In this document: positions 23,793-32,873 of the stretch, in pieces
Layout of the letters: every line of letters starts with the position of its first letter
Position numbering within the stretch: position 1 is the first letter of the stretch
Program-made: the position numbers and the translations under genes
Notes under the pieces: generated by a model
Databases searched by the model: none
Seen by the model: only the letters and a program-made list of their open reading frames with translations
What the model was told of the DNA's origin: nothing
Source of the DNA: Salsipaludibacter albus
GTDB lineage: Bacteria > Actinomycetota > Nitriliruptoria > Nitriliruptorales > Nitriliruptoraceae
Direction of reading: 5' to 3'
NCBI RefSeq assembly: GCF_019798055.1
Contig: NZ_JAHOPH010000029.1
Location: 1-47,675 of the forward strand
DNA: 47,675 nucleotides

Positions 23793-24836
23793 GTGTCCGC
23801 ATCGACGGCTGTCGCCGACCTCGAAGACCTGCAGGCCCGGGCCGTGGCCGCCATCGACGGCGCCACCACGCTCGACGAGCTCGACGAGGTCCGGGTCGCC
23901 TTCACGGGCCGCAAGTCCGAGCTCGCCGACGTCCAGAAGACGATGGGCTCGATCGCTCCCGAGGACCGCAAGGTGCTGGGCAAGGCCCTGAACGCGTTCA
24001 AGACCGAGGTCGAGGGTGCGCTGGACCAGCGTCGGGCCGTGCTCGAGGCGGCTGCGCTCGAGGCCCGGCTCGTCGACGAGCGCATCGACCTCACCGTGCC
24101 GCCCGCAGCCGTGCCGCCCGGCCGCCCGCACCTGATCACCCAGACCGAGCAGGCCATGGTCGACACGTTCGTCGCGCTCGGCTGGCGGGTCGCCGACGGC
24201 CCCGAGGTCGAGTCGGCCGCCTACTGCTTCGACGCGATGAACATCCCGCCCGACCACCCGGCCCGCCAGGACATGGACACGATCTACCTCCAGGACGGCC
24301 GGACCGACGAGTTCGGCCTGCCGGAGGTCGTGCTGCGGCCCCACACCTCGCCGGTGCAGGCCCGGGTGATGCGTACCCAGGAACCGCCGATCGCGATCGT
24401 GATCCCGGGGCGGACCTATCGCAACGACACGGTCGACGCGACCCACTCGCCGGTGTTCACCCAGGTCGAGGGCCTCGTGGTGGGCGAGGGCATCACCATG
24501 GCCCATCTCCACGGGTCGCTGCTGGCCTTCGCCCGGGCGATGTTCGGCGAGGACCGCGAGATCCGCCTGCGGCCCTCGAAGTTCGAGTTCACCGAGCCGT
24601 CCGCCGAGGTCGACGTGTCCTGGGGCACCAACCCCGACGGCACCACGAGGTGGCTGGAGATCCTGGGGTCGGGCATGGTCGACCCGGTCGTCCTGTCGTG
24701 GTGCGGGGTCGACCCCGACCGCTTCACCGGCTTCGCCTTCGGGATCGGCGTCGAGCGGGTGGCCATGCTGCGCCACGACCTGCACGACATCCGCGATCTC
24801 TACGAGGGCGACGCCCGGTTCTCCGCCGTCTTCTGA
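23793..24836 (+). CDS. pheS: Phenylalanyl-tRNA synthetase alpha subunit
   Basis: Class II catalytic subunit that charges tRNA-Phe as an alpha2-beta2 tetramer with PheT. The 347-residue protein has an N-terminal coiled coil (about residues 1-90), then RPHLITQTEQ, LRPHTSPVQARVM (motif 2 region), ATHSPVFTQVEGLVV and motif 3 FGIGVERVAMLRH. GTG 23793 is chosen because GAGG lies 8 bases upstream; GTG 23784, three codons earlier, is also possible. An 86-base spacer with a hairpin separates it from pheT. Confidence 0.96.
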   Translation: MSASTAVADLEDLQARAVAAIDGATTLDELDEVRVAFTGRKSELADVQKTMGSIAPEDRKVLGKALNAFKTEVEGALDQRRAVLEAAALEARLVDERIDLTVPPAAVPPGRPHLITQTEQAMVDTFVALGWRVADGPEVESAAYCFDAMNIPPDHPARQDMDTIYLQDGRTDEFGLPEVVLRPHTSPVQARVMRTQEPPIAIVIPGRTYRNDTVDATHSPVFTQVEGLVVGEGITMAHLHGSLLAFARAMFGEDREIRLRPSKFEFTEPSAEVDVSWGTNPDGTTRWLEILGSGMVDPVVLSWCGVDPDRFTGFAFGIGVERVAMLRHDLHDIRDLYEGDARFSAVF

Positions 24837-24843
24837 GCCGGCC

Positions 24844-24865
24844 GTGCCTCCCGCGTGGGAGGCGC
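24844..24865 (+). other. Hairpin between pheS and pheT
   Basis: GCCTCCC and GGGAGGC form a perfect 7-bp stem with loop GCGT, extendable by a wobble and a G-C pair. It is not followed by a T tract, so it is more likely an intercistronic processing or stability element than a terminator. Confidence 0.45.
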
Positions 24866-24922
24866 GTCCCCTGCTCCACCCCTGTCCGACCTCCCGTCGA
24901 TCCGCCGTCTCACGAGGACACG

Positions 24923-27418
24923 ATGAAGCTCCCACTCTCCTGGCTGGCCACGTTCGTGGACCTGCCCGACGGTCCCGTCGCCGACCTGGCCGAGACGATG
25001 GGCCGGTTCGGGCTGGAGGTCGACGCGATCGACACGCCCGGCGCCGGCGTGACCGGCACGAGCACGGCCCGGGTGGAGTCGTGGGCCCCGCACCCCGACG
25101 CGGATCGCCTGCGGGTGGTCACCATCACCCACGGCGACGACGTCGTCGAACTGGTCTGTGGCGCGTCGAACTTCGACACGGGTGACGTCGTCGTGCACGC
25201 CGGGGTCGGCGGCTCGATCCCCGGGATGACCCTGGAGGCGCGCGAGCTCCGCGGGGTCGTGTCCAACGGGATGCTGTGCTCGGCACGCGAGCTGCAGCTG
25301 GGCGAGGACCACGACGGGATCATGGTGCTCGACCCCGACACGCCCCTGGGCGTCGACGTCCACGACGTGCTGCCGCTGGGCGAGCCGGTCATCGACCTCG
25401 AGGTCAAGGGTGCCCGGGGCGACGTGCTGTCGGTGCTGGGCGCGGCCCGCGACCTGGCCGCCGTGCTCGACACCGACCTGCGGGCCCCCGACCCGTCGTT
25501 GCCCGACGTTGGCGACGACGCGGTCGACGTGGTCATCGACGCCCCGGAGGGCTGCACCCACTTCGTCGCGTTGACCCTCGACGACGTCACCGTGCCCGAC
25601 GCATCGCCCTGGTGGCTGCGCCAGCGCCTGGCCCAGGTCGGCGTGCGCGCCATCAGCCCCCTGGTGGACATCACCAACTACGTCATGATGGAGCTGGGCC
25701 AGCCGATGCACGCCTACGACGCCGACGAGCTCGACGGCGACCTGCGGGTGCGGTGGGCGAACGAGGGGGAGCACCTCACCACGCTCGACGACGTCGACCG
25801 GGCCCTGTCGACCCGGGACCTGGTGGTGGCGGACGCCGCCGGACCGGTCGGGCTGGCGGGCGTGATGGGTGGCGAGGCCACCGAGGTCACGCCGCGGACC
25901 CGTCGGCTGGTGCTGGAGGCCGCCGTGTGGGACCCCGGGACGATCCGGCACACCGCCCGTTCCCTGCGGCTGACGTCGGAGGCGTCCCTGCGGTTCGAGC
26001 GCGGGGTGGACCCGGCGGGTGCTCGTCGCGCCGTCGCGCGCGCCTGGGAGCTGCTGGCCGCGATCGGCACGGCGACCCCGGTCGGCCTGGCCGAGGCAGG
26101 TGCCCCGGTCGACCGGCGACCGTCCGTCGAGGTCGACCCGGCGCGGGTCAACGGGCTCCTCGGACTGTCGCTGGACGCCGACGAGCAGGCGGCCCTGCTC
26201 GCCCGGGCGTCGGTCGGCACCGAGCGGGACGGTGACGCCCTGGTCGTGACGCCGCCGTCGTGGCGTGGTGACCTGACCCGCATGGCCGACGTCGCCGAGG
26301 AGGTTGCGCGCCTGCACGGCTACGACCGCATCCCGGCGGAGCTCCCCCCGATCCTGCAGCGTGGTGGCCTGCGGGCCGACCAGCAGGCCGAGCGCGACCT
26401 GCGCACCGTCGCGACCGCCTTCGGCCTGGACGAGGTCGTGACGCGGCCGTTCGTCGGTGACGACCACTTGGCCGGGACCGTGCCGTCCGACGGGCTGGTC
26501 GTGCTGGCCAACCCCCTGGCCAAGGACGCCCACGCGATGCGCCCCAGCCTGCTCGAGGGACTGCTGGGCGTGGTCCGCCGCAACGTCGGACAGTCCCGTC
26601 CGGGGGTCGCGGTGTTCGAGGTCGGGCGGATCTTCCGCCCCGCAGGCGACGCCCTCGACGACGTGATGGACGCCCTCGAGCCGGACGGCGCCGACGAGCT
26701 GCCGGGCGACCTGGCCGAGTGGCGCTGGCGCCTGCCCGACGACAGCCTCCTGCCGACCCAGCCCAAGGCCATCGGGGTCGCCCTGCAGGGGCGCCGGACC
26801 GCGCCGGGCCGACTCGACGACGTCACCTGGAGCGCCCAGGACGCACTCGCCGTGTTCGACGAGGTGGTGCGCCGCCTGGGCCACGAGCCGGACGAGCTCG
26901 TGCTGGACCGGGTGCCGGTCGAGCGCGCGGGTCTCCACCCGTACCGGACCGTGGCGATGCAGGTGCGCGCGGGTGACGGGGCGCCGGTCGAGGTCGGCGT
27001 CGTCGGCCAGCTGCACCCGACCGAGGCCGCGCGTCGGGACCTGCCCGAGCCGGTCGTGGTCGGCGAGCTGGTCGTCGAGCCGTTCCTGCGTGCCCTGGCC
27101 GCCGGCCGCCGGCCGACCACCACCGCGGCCCTGGTCACCCGCCCGACGATGATCGTCGACGTCGCGGTCGAGGCCCCCGACGAGGTCGCCTGGGCCGACC
27201 TCGCGGCAGCCGTGCGGGACACGGTCGGCGAGCTGCTGGTCGACCTCAAGGTGTTCGACGTCTACCGGGGTGACCCGTTGCCGGAGGGCCACCGGTCGAT
27301 CGCGGCCCGCCTGTGGTTGCAGGCCGCGGACCGTGCGCTGACCGGTGACGACGAGGCCCGGGTCCTGGACGGGGTCGAGGCCGCGGTCGCCGATGCCGGC
27401 GGTCGCATGCGCCGGTGA
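24923..27418 (+). CDS. pheT: Phenylalanyl-tRNA synthetase beta subunit
   Basis: The 831-residue partner of PheS. Domains in order: an N-terminal tRNA-binding OB domain (about residues 40-150, RVESWAPHPDADRLRVV, VSNGMLCSARELQLG), the B3/B4 editing domain (SPLVDITNYVMMELGQPMHA, GVMGGEATEV), B5 (PPSWRGDLTRMADVAEEVAR), the catalytic-like core and a C-terminal ferredoxin-like anticodon domain (RPTMIVDVAVEAPDE). Length is normal. ATG 24923 follows GAGGAC. A much longer frame upstream overlaps pheS and is not real. Confidence 0.97.
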   Translation: MKLPLSWLATFVDLPDGPVADLAETMGRFGLEVDAIDTPGAGVTGTSTARVESWAPHPDADRLRVVTITHGDDVVELVCGASNFDTGDVVVHAGVGGSIPGMTLEARELRGVVSNGMLCSARELQLGEDHDGIMVLDPDTPLGVDVHDVLPLGEPVIDLEVKGARGDVLSVLGAARDLAAVLDTDLRAPDPSLPDVGDDAVDVVIDAPEGCTHFVALTLDDVTVPDASPWWLRQRLAQVGVRAISPLVDITNYVMMELGQPMHAYDADELDGDLRVRWANEGEHLTTLDDVDRALSTRDLVVADAAGPVGLAGVMGGEATEVTPRTRRLVLEAAVWDPGTIRHTARSLRLTSEASLRFERGVDPAGARRAVARAWELLAAIGTATPVGLAEAGAPVDRRPSVEVDPARVNGLLGLSLDADEQAALLARASVGTERDGDALVVTPPSWRGDLTRMADVAEEVARLHGYDRIPAELPPILQRGGLRADQQAERDLRTVATAFGLDEVVTRPFVGDDHLAGTVPSDGLVVLANPLAKDAHAMRPSLLEGLLGVVRRNVGQSRPGVAVFEVGRIFRPAGDALDDVMDALEPDGADELPGDLAEWRWRLPDDSLLPTQPKAIGVALQGRRTAPGRLDDVTWSAQDALAVFDEVVRRLGHEPDELVLDRVPVERAGLHPYRTVAMQVRAGDGAPVEVGVVGQLHPTEAARRDLPEPVVVGELVVEPFLRALAAGRRPTTTAALVTRPTMIVDVAVEAPDEVAWADLAAAVRDTVGELLVDLKVFDVYRGDPLPEGHRSIAARLWLQAADRALTGDDEARVLDGVEAAVADAGGRMRR

Positions 27419-27457
27419 CGCCCGCCCGCCGACCCCCCGCCGAGCGTGATGGAACAC

Positions 27458-27471
27458 TGCACACTGTTGCA
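27458..27471 (+). promoter_or_regulatory. Possible weak ArgR-like box near arfB
   Basis: TGCA-CACTGT-TGCA shares the TGCA-N6-TGCA frame of the argC and argG boxes, but without their CGCATAG extension and not at a promoter -35. May be chance. Confidence 0.2.
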
Positions 27472-27516
27472 CGATCCGGTCACGCCCGGCTGACCCAGGC
27501 GTCGGCGACCGGGGCA

Positions 27517-27522
27517 TAGGCT
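27517..27522 (+). promoter_or_regulatory. Candidate -10 box for arfB
   Basis: TAGGCT (in GCATAGGCT), about 58-63 bases before the arfB ATG. Confidence 0.4.
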
Positions 27523-27579
27523 GGTGGGGCGCCCGGAGCCGGGCCGTGGTCGTGTCGAGACGCAACCGGGAGGTCGAGC

Positions 27580-28008
27580 ATGTCGTCGCTGCACGTCGAT
27601 GCCAATCACCGCATCCCGGACTACGAGCTCGACATGCGGGCGTCCAAGTCGTCTGGGCCGGGTGGCCAGAGCGTCAACACCACCGACTCGGCGGTCGAGT
27701 TGCGCTGGTACCCGGAGGCCTCGCGGGCCTTCACGCCCGACGAGAAGCGGCGCATCAGCAAGAAGCTGTCCAACCGGATCACCAAGGACGGCTGCCTGAT
27801 CGTGCGGGCGAGCGAGCACAAGAGCCAGCACCGCAACCGCGAGGAGGCGCGCCAGCGTCTGAAGGAGTGGCTCGTCGACGCGCTGCGCGTGTCCAAGCGC
27901 CGCCGCCGGACCCGTCCCAGCCGGGCCTCCAAGCGTCGCCGGGTCGAGAACAAGCGGCACCGCGGCGAGGTCAAGCGTCTTCGCCAGAACCCCCAGCCAC
28001 CCGCGTAA
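27580..28008 (+). CDS. arfB: Alternative ribosome-rescue factor (ArfB/YaeJ-type peptidyl hydrolase)
   Basis: A 142-residue stop-codon-independent peptidyl-tRNA hydrolase that frees ribosomes stalled on mRNAs without a stop. It has the release-factor GGQ loop in SSGPGGQSVNTTDSAVEL (Gly28-Gly29-Gln30), and the SKKLSNRITKDGCLIVRASE segment. The C-terminal tail is highly basic (KRRRRTRPSRASKRRR, VENKRHRGEVKR), as needed to enter the empty mRNA channel. Short length with no codon-recognition domain separates it from RF1/RF2. GGGAGG precedes the ATG. Confidence 0.93.
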   Translation: MSSLHVDANHRIPDYELDMRASKSSGPGGQSVNTTDSAVELRWYPEASRAFTPDEKRRISKKLSNRITKDGCLIVRASEHKSQHRNREEARQRLKEWLVDALRVSKRRRRTRPSRASKRRRVENKRHRGEVKRLRQNPQPPA

Positions 28009-28058
28009 CCCGTACGACCACCCGACACGTGCCAGGGACGGGGGGATTCGTGGGTGTT

Positions 28059-28084
28059 CGCATAGAGCGTGCATGAACTTGCAG
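28059..28084 (+). promoter_or_regulatory. ArgR operator (ARG box) upstream of argC
   Basis: CGCATAG-A-G-C-G-TGCATGAACTTGCAG matches the argG-upstream box in 21 of 26 positions. It covers the -35 hexamer TTGCAG (28079-28084), so ArgR binding would block polymerase. Resembles the TGCAT-type ARG boxes of actinobacteria. Confidence 0.75.
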
Positions 28085-28108
28085 TTCGTGCTGGGGTGGG
28101 TCTACCAT
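28079..28108 (+). promoter_or_regulatory. argC promoter
   Basis: -35 TTGCAG (28079-28084), 18-bp spacer, -10 TACCAT (28103-28108). The same layout occurs upstream of argG. Confidence 0.65.
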
Positions 28109-28136
28109 CCGCACTCGCGACGACGAGGAACCAACC

Positions 28137-29159
28137 GTGGCACGTGTGGGCATCGTGGGCGCCTCCGGATACGGGGGCGCCGAGCTCGTGCGGCTCCTGG
28201 ACGGCCATCCCGACCTGGAGGTCGAGACGCTGGCCGCCCATTCCGGGGCCGGGACGCCGGTGGCGGACCTGTTCCCCAACCTGCAGGGGCGAGGCCGGTT
28301 CGACGCGATCGACGTCGACGCGCTCGGCCGCCTCGACCTGGTCTTCGTCGCGACGCCGGACGGTCCGGCACTGGACCTGGTCCCGGACCTCGTCGCCGCC
28401 GGCACGCGCGTGGTGGACCTGTCGGCCGCCCACCGCCTGCCCGCCGAGGACTACGCGACCTTCTACGGGCAGGCCCACCCGCGGCCGGACGACACGCCCG
28501 CCGTCTACGGGTTGACCGAGTTCGCTCGTGACCGGGTCGCCGACGCCACGGTCGTGGCCAATCCCGGGTGCTACGTGACCACCGCGCTGCTGTCGCTGGT
28601 GCCGGTCGCGTCGCTGCTGGACCTGTCCACGCTGGTCGTGGACGGCAAGTCGGGGACGTCGGGTGCGGGGCGTGGGGTCTCGGACCGCATGCACGTGTCG
28701 CACGTCACGGCCAGCATCACGGCCTACGGCGTCCCGGGGCACCGCCACACGGGCGAGATCGAGGTGCACCTGGGCCTGCTCGGCGAGGTGGACCGCCCGA
28801 CCATCACGTTCACCCCCCATCTCGTGCCGATGGTCCGTGGCCTGCTGACCACCTCGGTGGCCCGGCTGGCCGACGGGGTCATGGGTGACGACCTGCGAGA
28901 CGCCCTCGAGACCCGCTACGCGGACGAGCCGTTCGTGACGGTGCTGCCGGCCGGCACCCAGCCCGTCACCAAGGCGGTGGCGGGGTCCAACAGTGCCCAG
29001 GTCGCGGTCGAGGTCGACGACCGGACCGGGAGGGCCACGCTCACCTCGGTCACCGACAACCTCGTGAAGGGCGCGGCCGGGCAGGCCGTCCAGAACGCCA
29101 ACATGATGCTCGGCCTGGACGAGCGTGCCGGCCTGCCGACCGTCGGGACCTACCCGTGA
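28137..29159 (+). CDS. argC: N-acetyl-gamma-glutamyl-phosphate reductase
   Basis: Third step of arginine synthesis. The 340-residue NADP-dependent dehydrogenase starts VGIVGASGYGGAELVRLL (nucleotide binding), and carries the active-site Cys in VANPGCYVTTALL and the SGAGRGVSDRMH and GHRHTGEIE segments. GTG 28137 is preceded by GAGGA 7 bases upstream. Its stop overlaps the argJ GTG (GTGA), starting a chain of coupled arg genes. Confidence 0.97.
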   Translation: MARVGIVGASGYGGAELVRLLDGHPDLEVETLAAHSGAGTPVADLFPNLQGRGRFDAIDVDALGRLDLVFVATPDGPALDLVPDLVAAGTRVVDLSAAHRLPAEDYATFYGQAHPRPDDTPAVYGLTEFARDRVADATVVANPGCYVTTALLSLVPVASLLDLSTLVVDGKSGTSGAGRGVSDRMHVSHVTASITAYGVPGHRHTGEIEVHLGLLGEVDRPTITFTPHLVPMVRGLLTTSVARLADGVMGDDLRDALETRYADEPFVTVLPAGTQPVTKAVAGSNSAQVAVEVDDRTGRATLTSVTDNLVKGAAGQAVQNANMMLGLDERAGLPTVGTYP

Positions 29160-30445
29160 CCGGCTCGCCCACCCCGGAGCCCCGAGCACCGCAGCCCCTG
29201 GCGCTCGGGCCGACCCAGCGCACCGCCCTGCGGGCTTGGGGGCCGGACGACCGGTCCGGCCTGCGCCCGCTCGACGGGGGGCTGACCGCGGTCGGCGGAC
29301 TGGCGGCCGGCGCCGCCACCAGTGGCGTCAAGGAGTCCGGGGCGCCGGACCTCGCGCTGGTGCTGGCCAGTGGTCCGGCCACCGTCGCTGCGGTCACCAC
29401 CTCCAACCGGGTCAAGGCCTCCAGCGCGGTCCGGACCGACGAGATCGCCCGTCGCGGCACGGCGCGCGCGGTGGTGGTCAATTCCGGCAACGCCAACGTG
29501 GCGACCCGGGACGGCCACGCCCACACCGACCGGCTCGCGGCCGCCGTGGCCGCCGAGGCCGGGATCGACCCCGACGAGGTCGTCGTCATGTCGACCGGGG
29601 TCATCGGCGTGCCGTTGCCGATCGAGCAGGTGGAGGCCGCCGTGCCCGCCGTCGTGGCCGACCTGTCCGACGACGGCGGCCTGCGGGCAGCCACCGCCAT
29701 GATGACCACCGACTCGGGTCCCAAGCAGGTCGCGTTCGAGGTGACCGACGACTCGGGTGGACGGTGCGTCGTCGCCGGGATGGCCAAGGGCGTCGGGATG
29801 ATCGAGCCGAACATGGCGACCCTGCTCGTCACGGTCGCCACCGACGCCCCCCTGCCGGCCGCGGTCGCCCGCCAGCTGGTCCGACGCGCTGCGGACGCGA
29901 CCTTCAACCGGATCAGCGTCGACGGCGACCAGTCCACCAGCGACCAGCTGGTGCTGCTGGCGACCGGGACCGCGCCGGACCCACCCGGCCTGCAGGCGCT
30001 GGCGCGTGGCGTGCATGCCGTGTGCGCCGACCTCGCGGCGCTGGTCGTGGCCGACGGCGAGGGCGCCAGTCGCATCGCCGCCATCACCGTCACCGGTGCC
30101 ACCGACGAGGACCAGGCGGAGTCGCTGGCCCGCAGCGTCGCCACCTCCAACCTGGTCCGGGCGGCCATCCACGGTGCGGATCCCAACTGGGGACGGATCC
30201 TGATGGCGATGGGCAATGCCGACGCCGACTTCGACCCTGCACGGGTCCAGGTCACCTGCAACGGCATCGCGGTGTGCCGGTTCGGGGTCGCCGCGTCGTT
30301 CGATCGTGGCCAGGCCGCCCGCGCGATGGACCGCGACGCCGTCACCATCGAGATCGACCTCCAGCTCGGCCGCGCCTCCGCCACCCTCCTCACCTGCGAC
30401 CTGACCGAGGACTACGTCCACTTCAACAGTGCGTACACGACATGA
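29156..30445 (+). CDS. argJ: Bifunctional ornithine acetyltransferase / N-acetylglutamate synthase
   Basis: Recycles the acetyl group of N-acetylornithine onto glutamate, so no ArgE is needed. The 429-residue precursor cleaves itself before the nucleophile Thr222 in KGVGMIEPNMATLLV. Other family segments: NSGNANVATRDG, TDSGPKQVAFEV, FNRISVDGDQSTSDQ, and the C-terminal AYTT end with EDYVHFNSAYTT. An N-terminal extension of about 35 residues precedes the homologous start. It overlaps argC and argB by 4 bases each. Confidence 0.96.
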   Translation: MTGSPTPEPRAPQPLALGPTQRTALRAWGPDDRSGLRPLDGGLTAVGGLAAGAATSGVKESGAPDLALVLASGPATVAAVTTSNRVKASSAVRTDEIARRGTARAVVVNSGNANVATRDGHAHTDRLAAAVAAEAGIDPDEVVVMSTGVIGVPLPIEQVEAAVPAVVADLSDDGGLRAATAMMTTDSGPKQVAFEVTDDSGGRCVVAGMAKGVGMIEPNMATLLVTVATDAPLPAAVARQLVRRAADATFNRISVDGDQSTSDQLVLLATGTAPDPPGLQALARGVHAVCADLAALVVADGEGASRIAAITVTGATDEDQAESLARSVATSNLVRAAIHGADPNWGRILMAMGNADADFDPARVQVTCNGIAVCRFGVAASFDRGQAARAMDRDAVTIEIDLQLGRASATLLTCDLTEDYVHFNSAYTT

Positions 30446-31572
30446 GCGATTTCGAGTCGGACCGTTTGACGACGCGGGAGTCGGCGGCGCAGCACAAGGC
30501 GGCGGTGCTGCGCGAGGCGCTGCCGTGGATCACCCAGTTCCACGGGTCCACGGTCGTGATCAAGTACGGCGGGAACGCGATGGTCGACGCGGAGCTGAAG
30601 CAGTCCTTCGCCGCCGACGTCGCCCTGATGCACTTCGTCGGGCTCCGCCCGGTGATCGTCCACGGCGGGGGACCCCAGATCTCGGCCCTGGCCAACCGTC
30701 TCGGCATCGAGTCCACCTTCGTGGACGGACTGCGGATCACCGACGACGCGATGATGGACGTCGTGCGCATGGCCCTGCTCGGCGAGGTCAACCCCGAGCT
30801 GGTCGGGCTGGTCGAGCGCGCCGGGGCCCCCGCCGTCGGCGTGGCCGGCACGGACGCCGGGCTGCTGACCGTGACCCCCGCCACCTCGCCCGGCGGCACC
30901 AGGCTGGGACGCGTCGGCGACGTCGCGTCGGTCGACACGACCATCCTCGACGACCTGCTGGACGACGGGTTCCTCCCGGTGGTCGCCACGGCCGGCCGTG
31001 ACGAGCACGGCGTGGACCACAACGTCAACGCCGACCTGGCCGCGGGGGCGATCGCCGGGGCGCTGGGTGCGGCCAAGCTGATCTACCTGACCGACGTCCC
31101 CGGCCTGTACCTCGACTTCGGGGACGCCGAGAAGGGCATCGACCCCGACCGGGGCTCCCTCATCGGGCAGGTCACCCCCGAGCGGCTGCGCGAGATGCTC
31201 GACCACGGCGACCTGCACAGCGGGATGCTGCCCAAGGTCCGGTCCGTGCTGGCCGCGCTGGACGCGGGCGTGCCGCAGGCCCACCTCCTGGACGGCCGGG
31301 TGCGCCACGCCGCCCTGATCGAGCTGTTCACCGACGAGGGCATCGGCACGATGGTGAGCCGCGGTGCCGTCACTGCGTCCGGACTGACCTTCGCGTCCGA
31401 CCACGACCCCGAGCACCCGTCACCGCGCGACACCACGCGTGCCGCGGCCGGCGTCGACGCACCGCCCGACGGCATCCCGTCCCACCGCAAGCAGGCCGGA
31501 CGGGCGGAACGCGCGGCCGCGCCCCCCGACGTCTCCGACGAGTCCGCCTCCACCCCCGGGAGCACGCCATGA
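30442..31572 (+). CDS. argB: Acetylglutamate kinase
   Basis: Second step of arginine synthesis, and in actinobacteria usually the arginine feedback point. The kinase shows VVIKYGGNAMVD, VIVHGGGPQIS, HNVNADLAAGAIAGALGA and MLPKVRSVLAALDAGV. The N-terminal helix before the catalytic core (ESAAQHKAAVLREALPWITQF) is the type seen in arginine-inhibited hexameric enzymes. The usual protein ends near GTMVSRG; this one has 376 residues with about 65 extra, Pro/Ala/charged residues at the C terminus. ATGA overlaps join it to argJ and argD. Confidence 0.96.
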   Translation: MSDFESDRLTTRESAAQHKAAVLREALPWITQFHGSTVVIKYGGNAMVDAELKQSFAADVALMHFVGLRPVIVHGGGPQISALANRLGIESTFVDGLRITDDAMMDVVRMALLGEVNPELVGLVERAGAPAVGVAGTDAGLLTVTPATSPGGTRLGRVGDVASVDTTILDDLLDDGFLPVVATAGRDEHGVDHNVNADLAAGAIAGALGAAKLIYLTDVPGLYLDFGDAEKGIDPDRGSLIGQVTPERLREMLDHGDLHSGMLPKVRSVLAALDAGVPQAHLLDGRVRHAALIELFTDEGIGTMVSRGAVTASGLTFASDHDPEHPSPRDTTRAAAGVDAPPDGIPSHRKQAGRAERAAAPPDVSDESASTPGSTP

Positions 31573-32810
31573 GCACCACGTCGTCCGACCTGTCCGACGC
31601 GACCGCGGCCGCCCACGAGCGTGATGCCGCCCACGTCATGGGCACCTACGCCCGACGTGCCCCGGTGTTCGTCCGTGGCCAGGGGACCGTGCTGTTCGAC
31701 GCCGACGGCGACAGCTGGCTCGACTTCCTCGGGGGGCTGGCCGTCACGGTGCTCGGCCATTCCCACCCCGCCGTCGCCGGCGCGGTGCGTGAGCAGGTCG
31801 GCGCGGTGCAGCACACCTCCAACCTGTTCCTGACCGAGCCGATGCTGGGCCTGGCCGAGCGACTCGCGCGCATCACCGGGTGGGACGACGCGCGGACCTT
31901 CTTCGCCAACTGCGGCGCCACGGCCAACGAGGCCGCGATCAAGCTGGCCCGCCGCCACGGCAAGGCCATCGCCGACGACAAGGTCCGGATGGTCACGCTC
32001 GACCGGTCCTTCCACGGCCGCACCTTCGCGACCCTCGAGGCCACCGGCCAGCCCGAGAAGCACGCCCCCTTCGCGCCACTGCTGGGCTACGTCGACACCG
32101 TGCCGTTCGACGACCCCGAGGCGCTGACCGCCGCCGTCACCGACCAGCACTGCGCCGTCATGCTCGAGGTGGTGCAGGGCGAGGGCGGCGTGCGTCCGCT
32201 CGACCCGGCCGTGCTGTCCGCGGCACGGGCGGCCTGCGACGCCCACGACGCCCTGTTGATCGTCGACGAGGTCCAGACCGGCATGGGGCGCCTGGGGGAG
32301 TGGTTCGGCTTCCAGACCACCGACGTCGTGCCGGACGTCATCACGCTGGCCAAGGCGCTCGCCAACGGCCTGCCCATCGGCGCCTGTGTCGCCCACGGCG
32401 CCGCCGCCGACGTGTTCGGGCCGGGTGACCACGCCACCACCTTCGGGGGCAACCCGGTGACGGCCGCGGCGGCCAACGCCGTGATCGACACCATCGAGGG
32501 GGACGGGCTGCTGACCACGGCCGACGTCCGCTCGCGCCGCCTCACCGGGGCGCTGGACGGCCTGGCGCAGCGCCACGACCTGGTCGCCGGCTGGCGCGGC
32601 CGAGGCCTGCTGCTGGGGGTCGAGCTGACCGCACCGGTGGCGCGCCACGTCGAGCAGGCCGCCGAGGAGGGTGGACTGATCGTGAACGCGGTCGCCGACG
32701 ACGTGGTCCGGATGGCACCGCCGCTGACGGTCTCCAACGCCGAGATCGCGACCGCCATCACGACCCTGACCCAGGCGCTGGACACCGCCCTGGCGACCCA
32801 CGACGCCTGA
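31569..32810 (+). CDS. argD: Acetylornithine aminotransferase
   Basis: PLP-dependent fourth step of arginine synthesis, which can also act in lysine synthesis. The 413-residue fold-type I enzyme has FFANCGATANEAAIKLAR, the FHGRTFATLEATGQ segment, LLIVDEVQTGMGRLG (Asp contacting the cofactor) and the PLP lysine in ITLAKALANGLPIGAC. ATG 31569 overlaps the argB stop. A 63-base gap then separates it from argF. Confidence 0.96.
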   Translation: MSTTSSDLSDATAAAHERDAAHVMGTYARRAPVFVRGQGTVLFDADGDSWLDFLGGLAVTVLGHSHPAVAGAVREQVGAVQHTSNLFLTEPMLGLAERLARITGWDDARTFFANCGATANEAAIKLARRHGKAIADDKVRMVTLDRSFHGRTFATLEATGQPEKHAPFAPLLGYVDTVPFDDPEALTAAVTDQHCAVMLEVVQGEGGVRPLDPAVLSAARAACDAHDALLIVDEVQTGMGRLGEWFGFQTTDVVPDVITLAKALANGLPIGACVAHGAAADVFGPGDHATTFGGNPVTAAAANAVIDTIEGDGLLTTADVRSRRLTGALDGLAQRHDLVAGWRGRGLLLGVELTAPVARHVEQAAEEGGLIVNAVADDVVRMAPPLTVSNAEIATAITTLTQALDTALATHDA

Positions 32811-32873
32811 CGCCCCCGGTCCTGGATGCCGGGAGGACCGACTCACCGTTGCACCGACGAGCTGGAGCTGACG

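Noticed and set aside
23258-24922. In-frame extension upstream of pheT
   Set aside because: It overlaps the SDR gene and all of pheS in another frame; PheT begins at the family N terminus MKLPLSWLATFVDLP with a ribosome-binding site.
24837-24922. T-box or other tRNA-sensing leader for pheT
   Set aside because: The spacer is too short and lacks a T-box sequence; only one simple hairpin is present.
32811-32873. ARG box or promoter before argF
   Set aside because: No TGCA-N6-TGCA or -10/-35 pair is visible; argF is most likely transcribed from the argC promoter.
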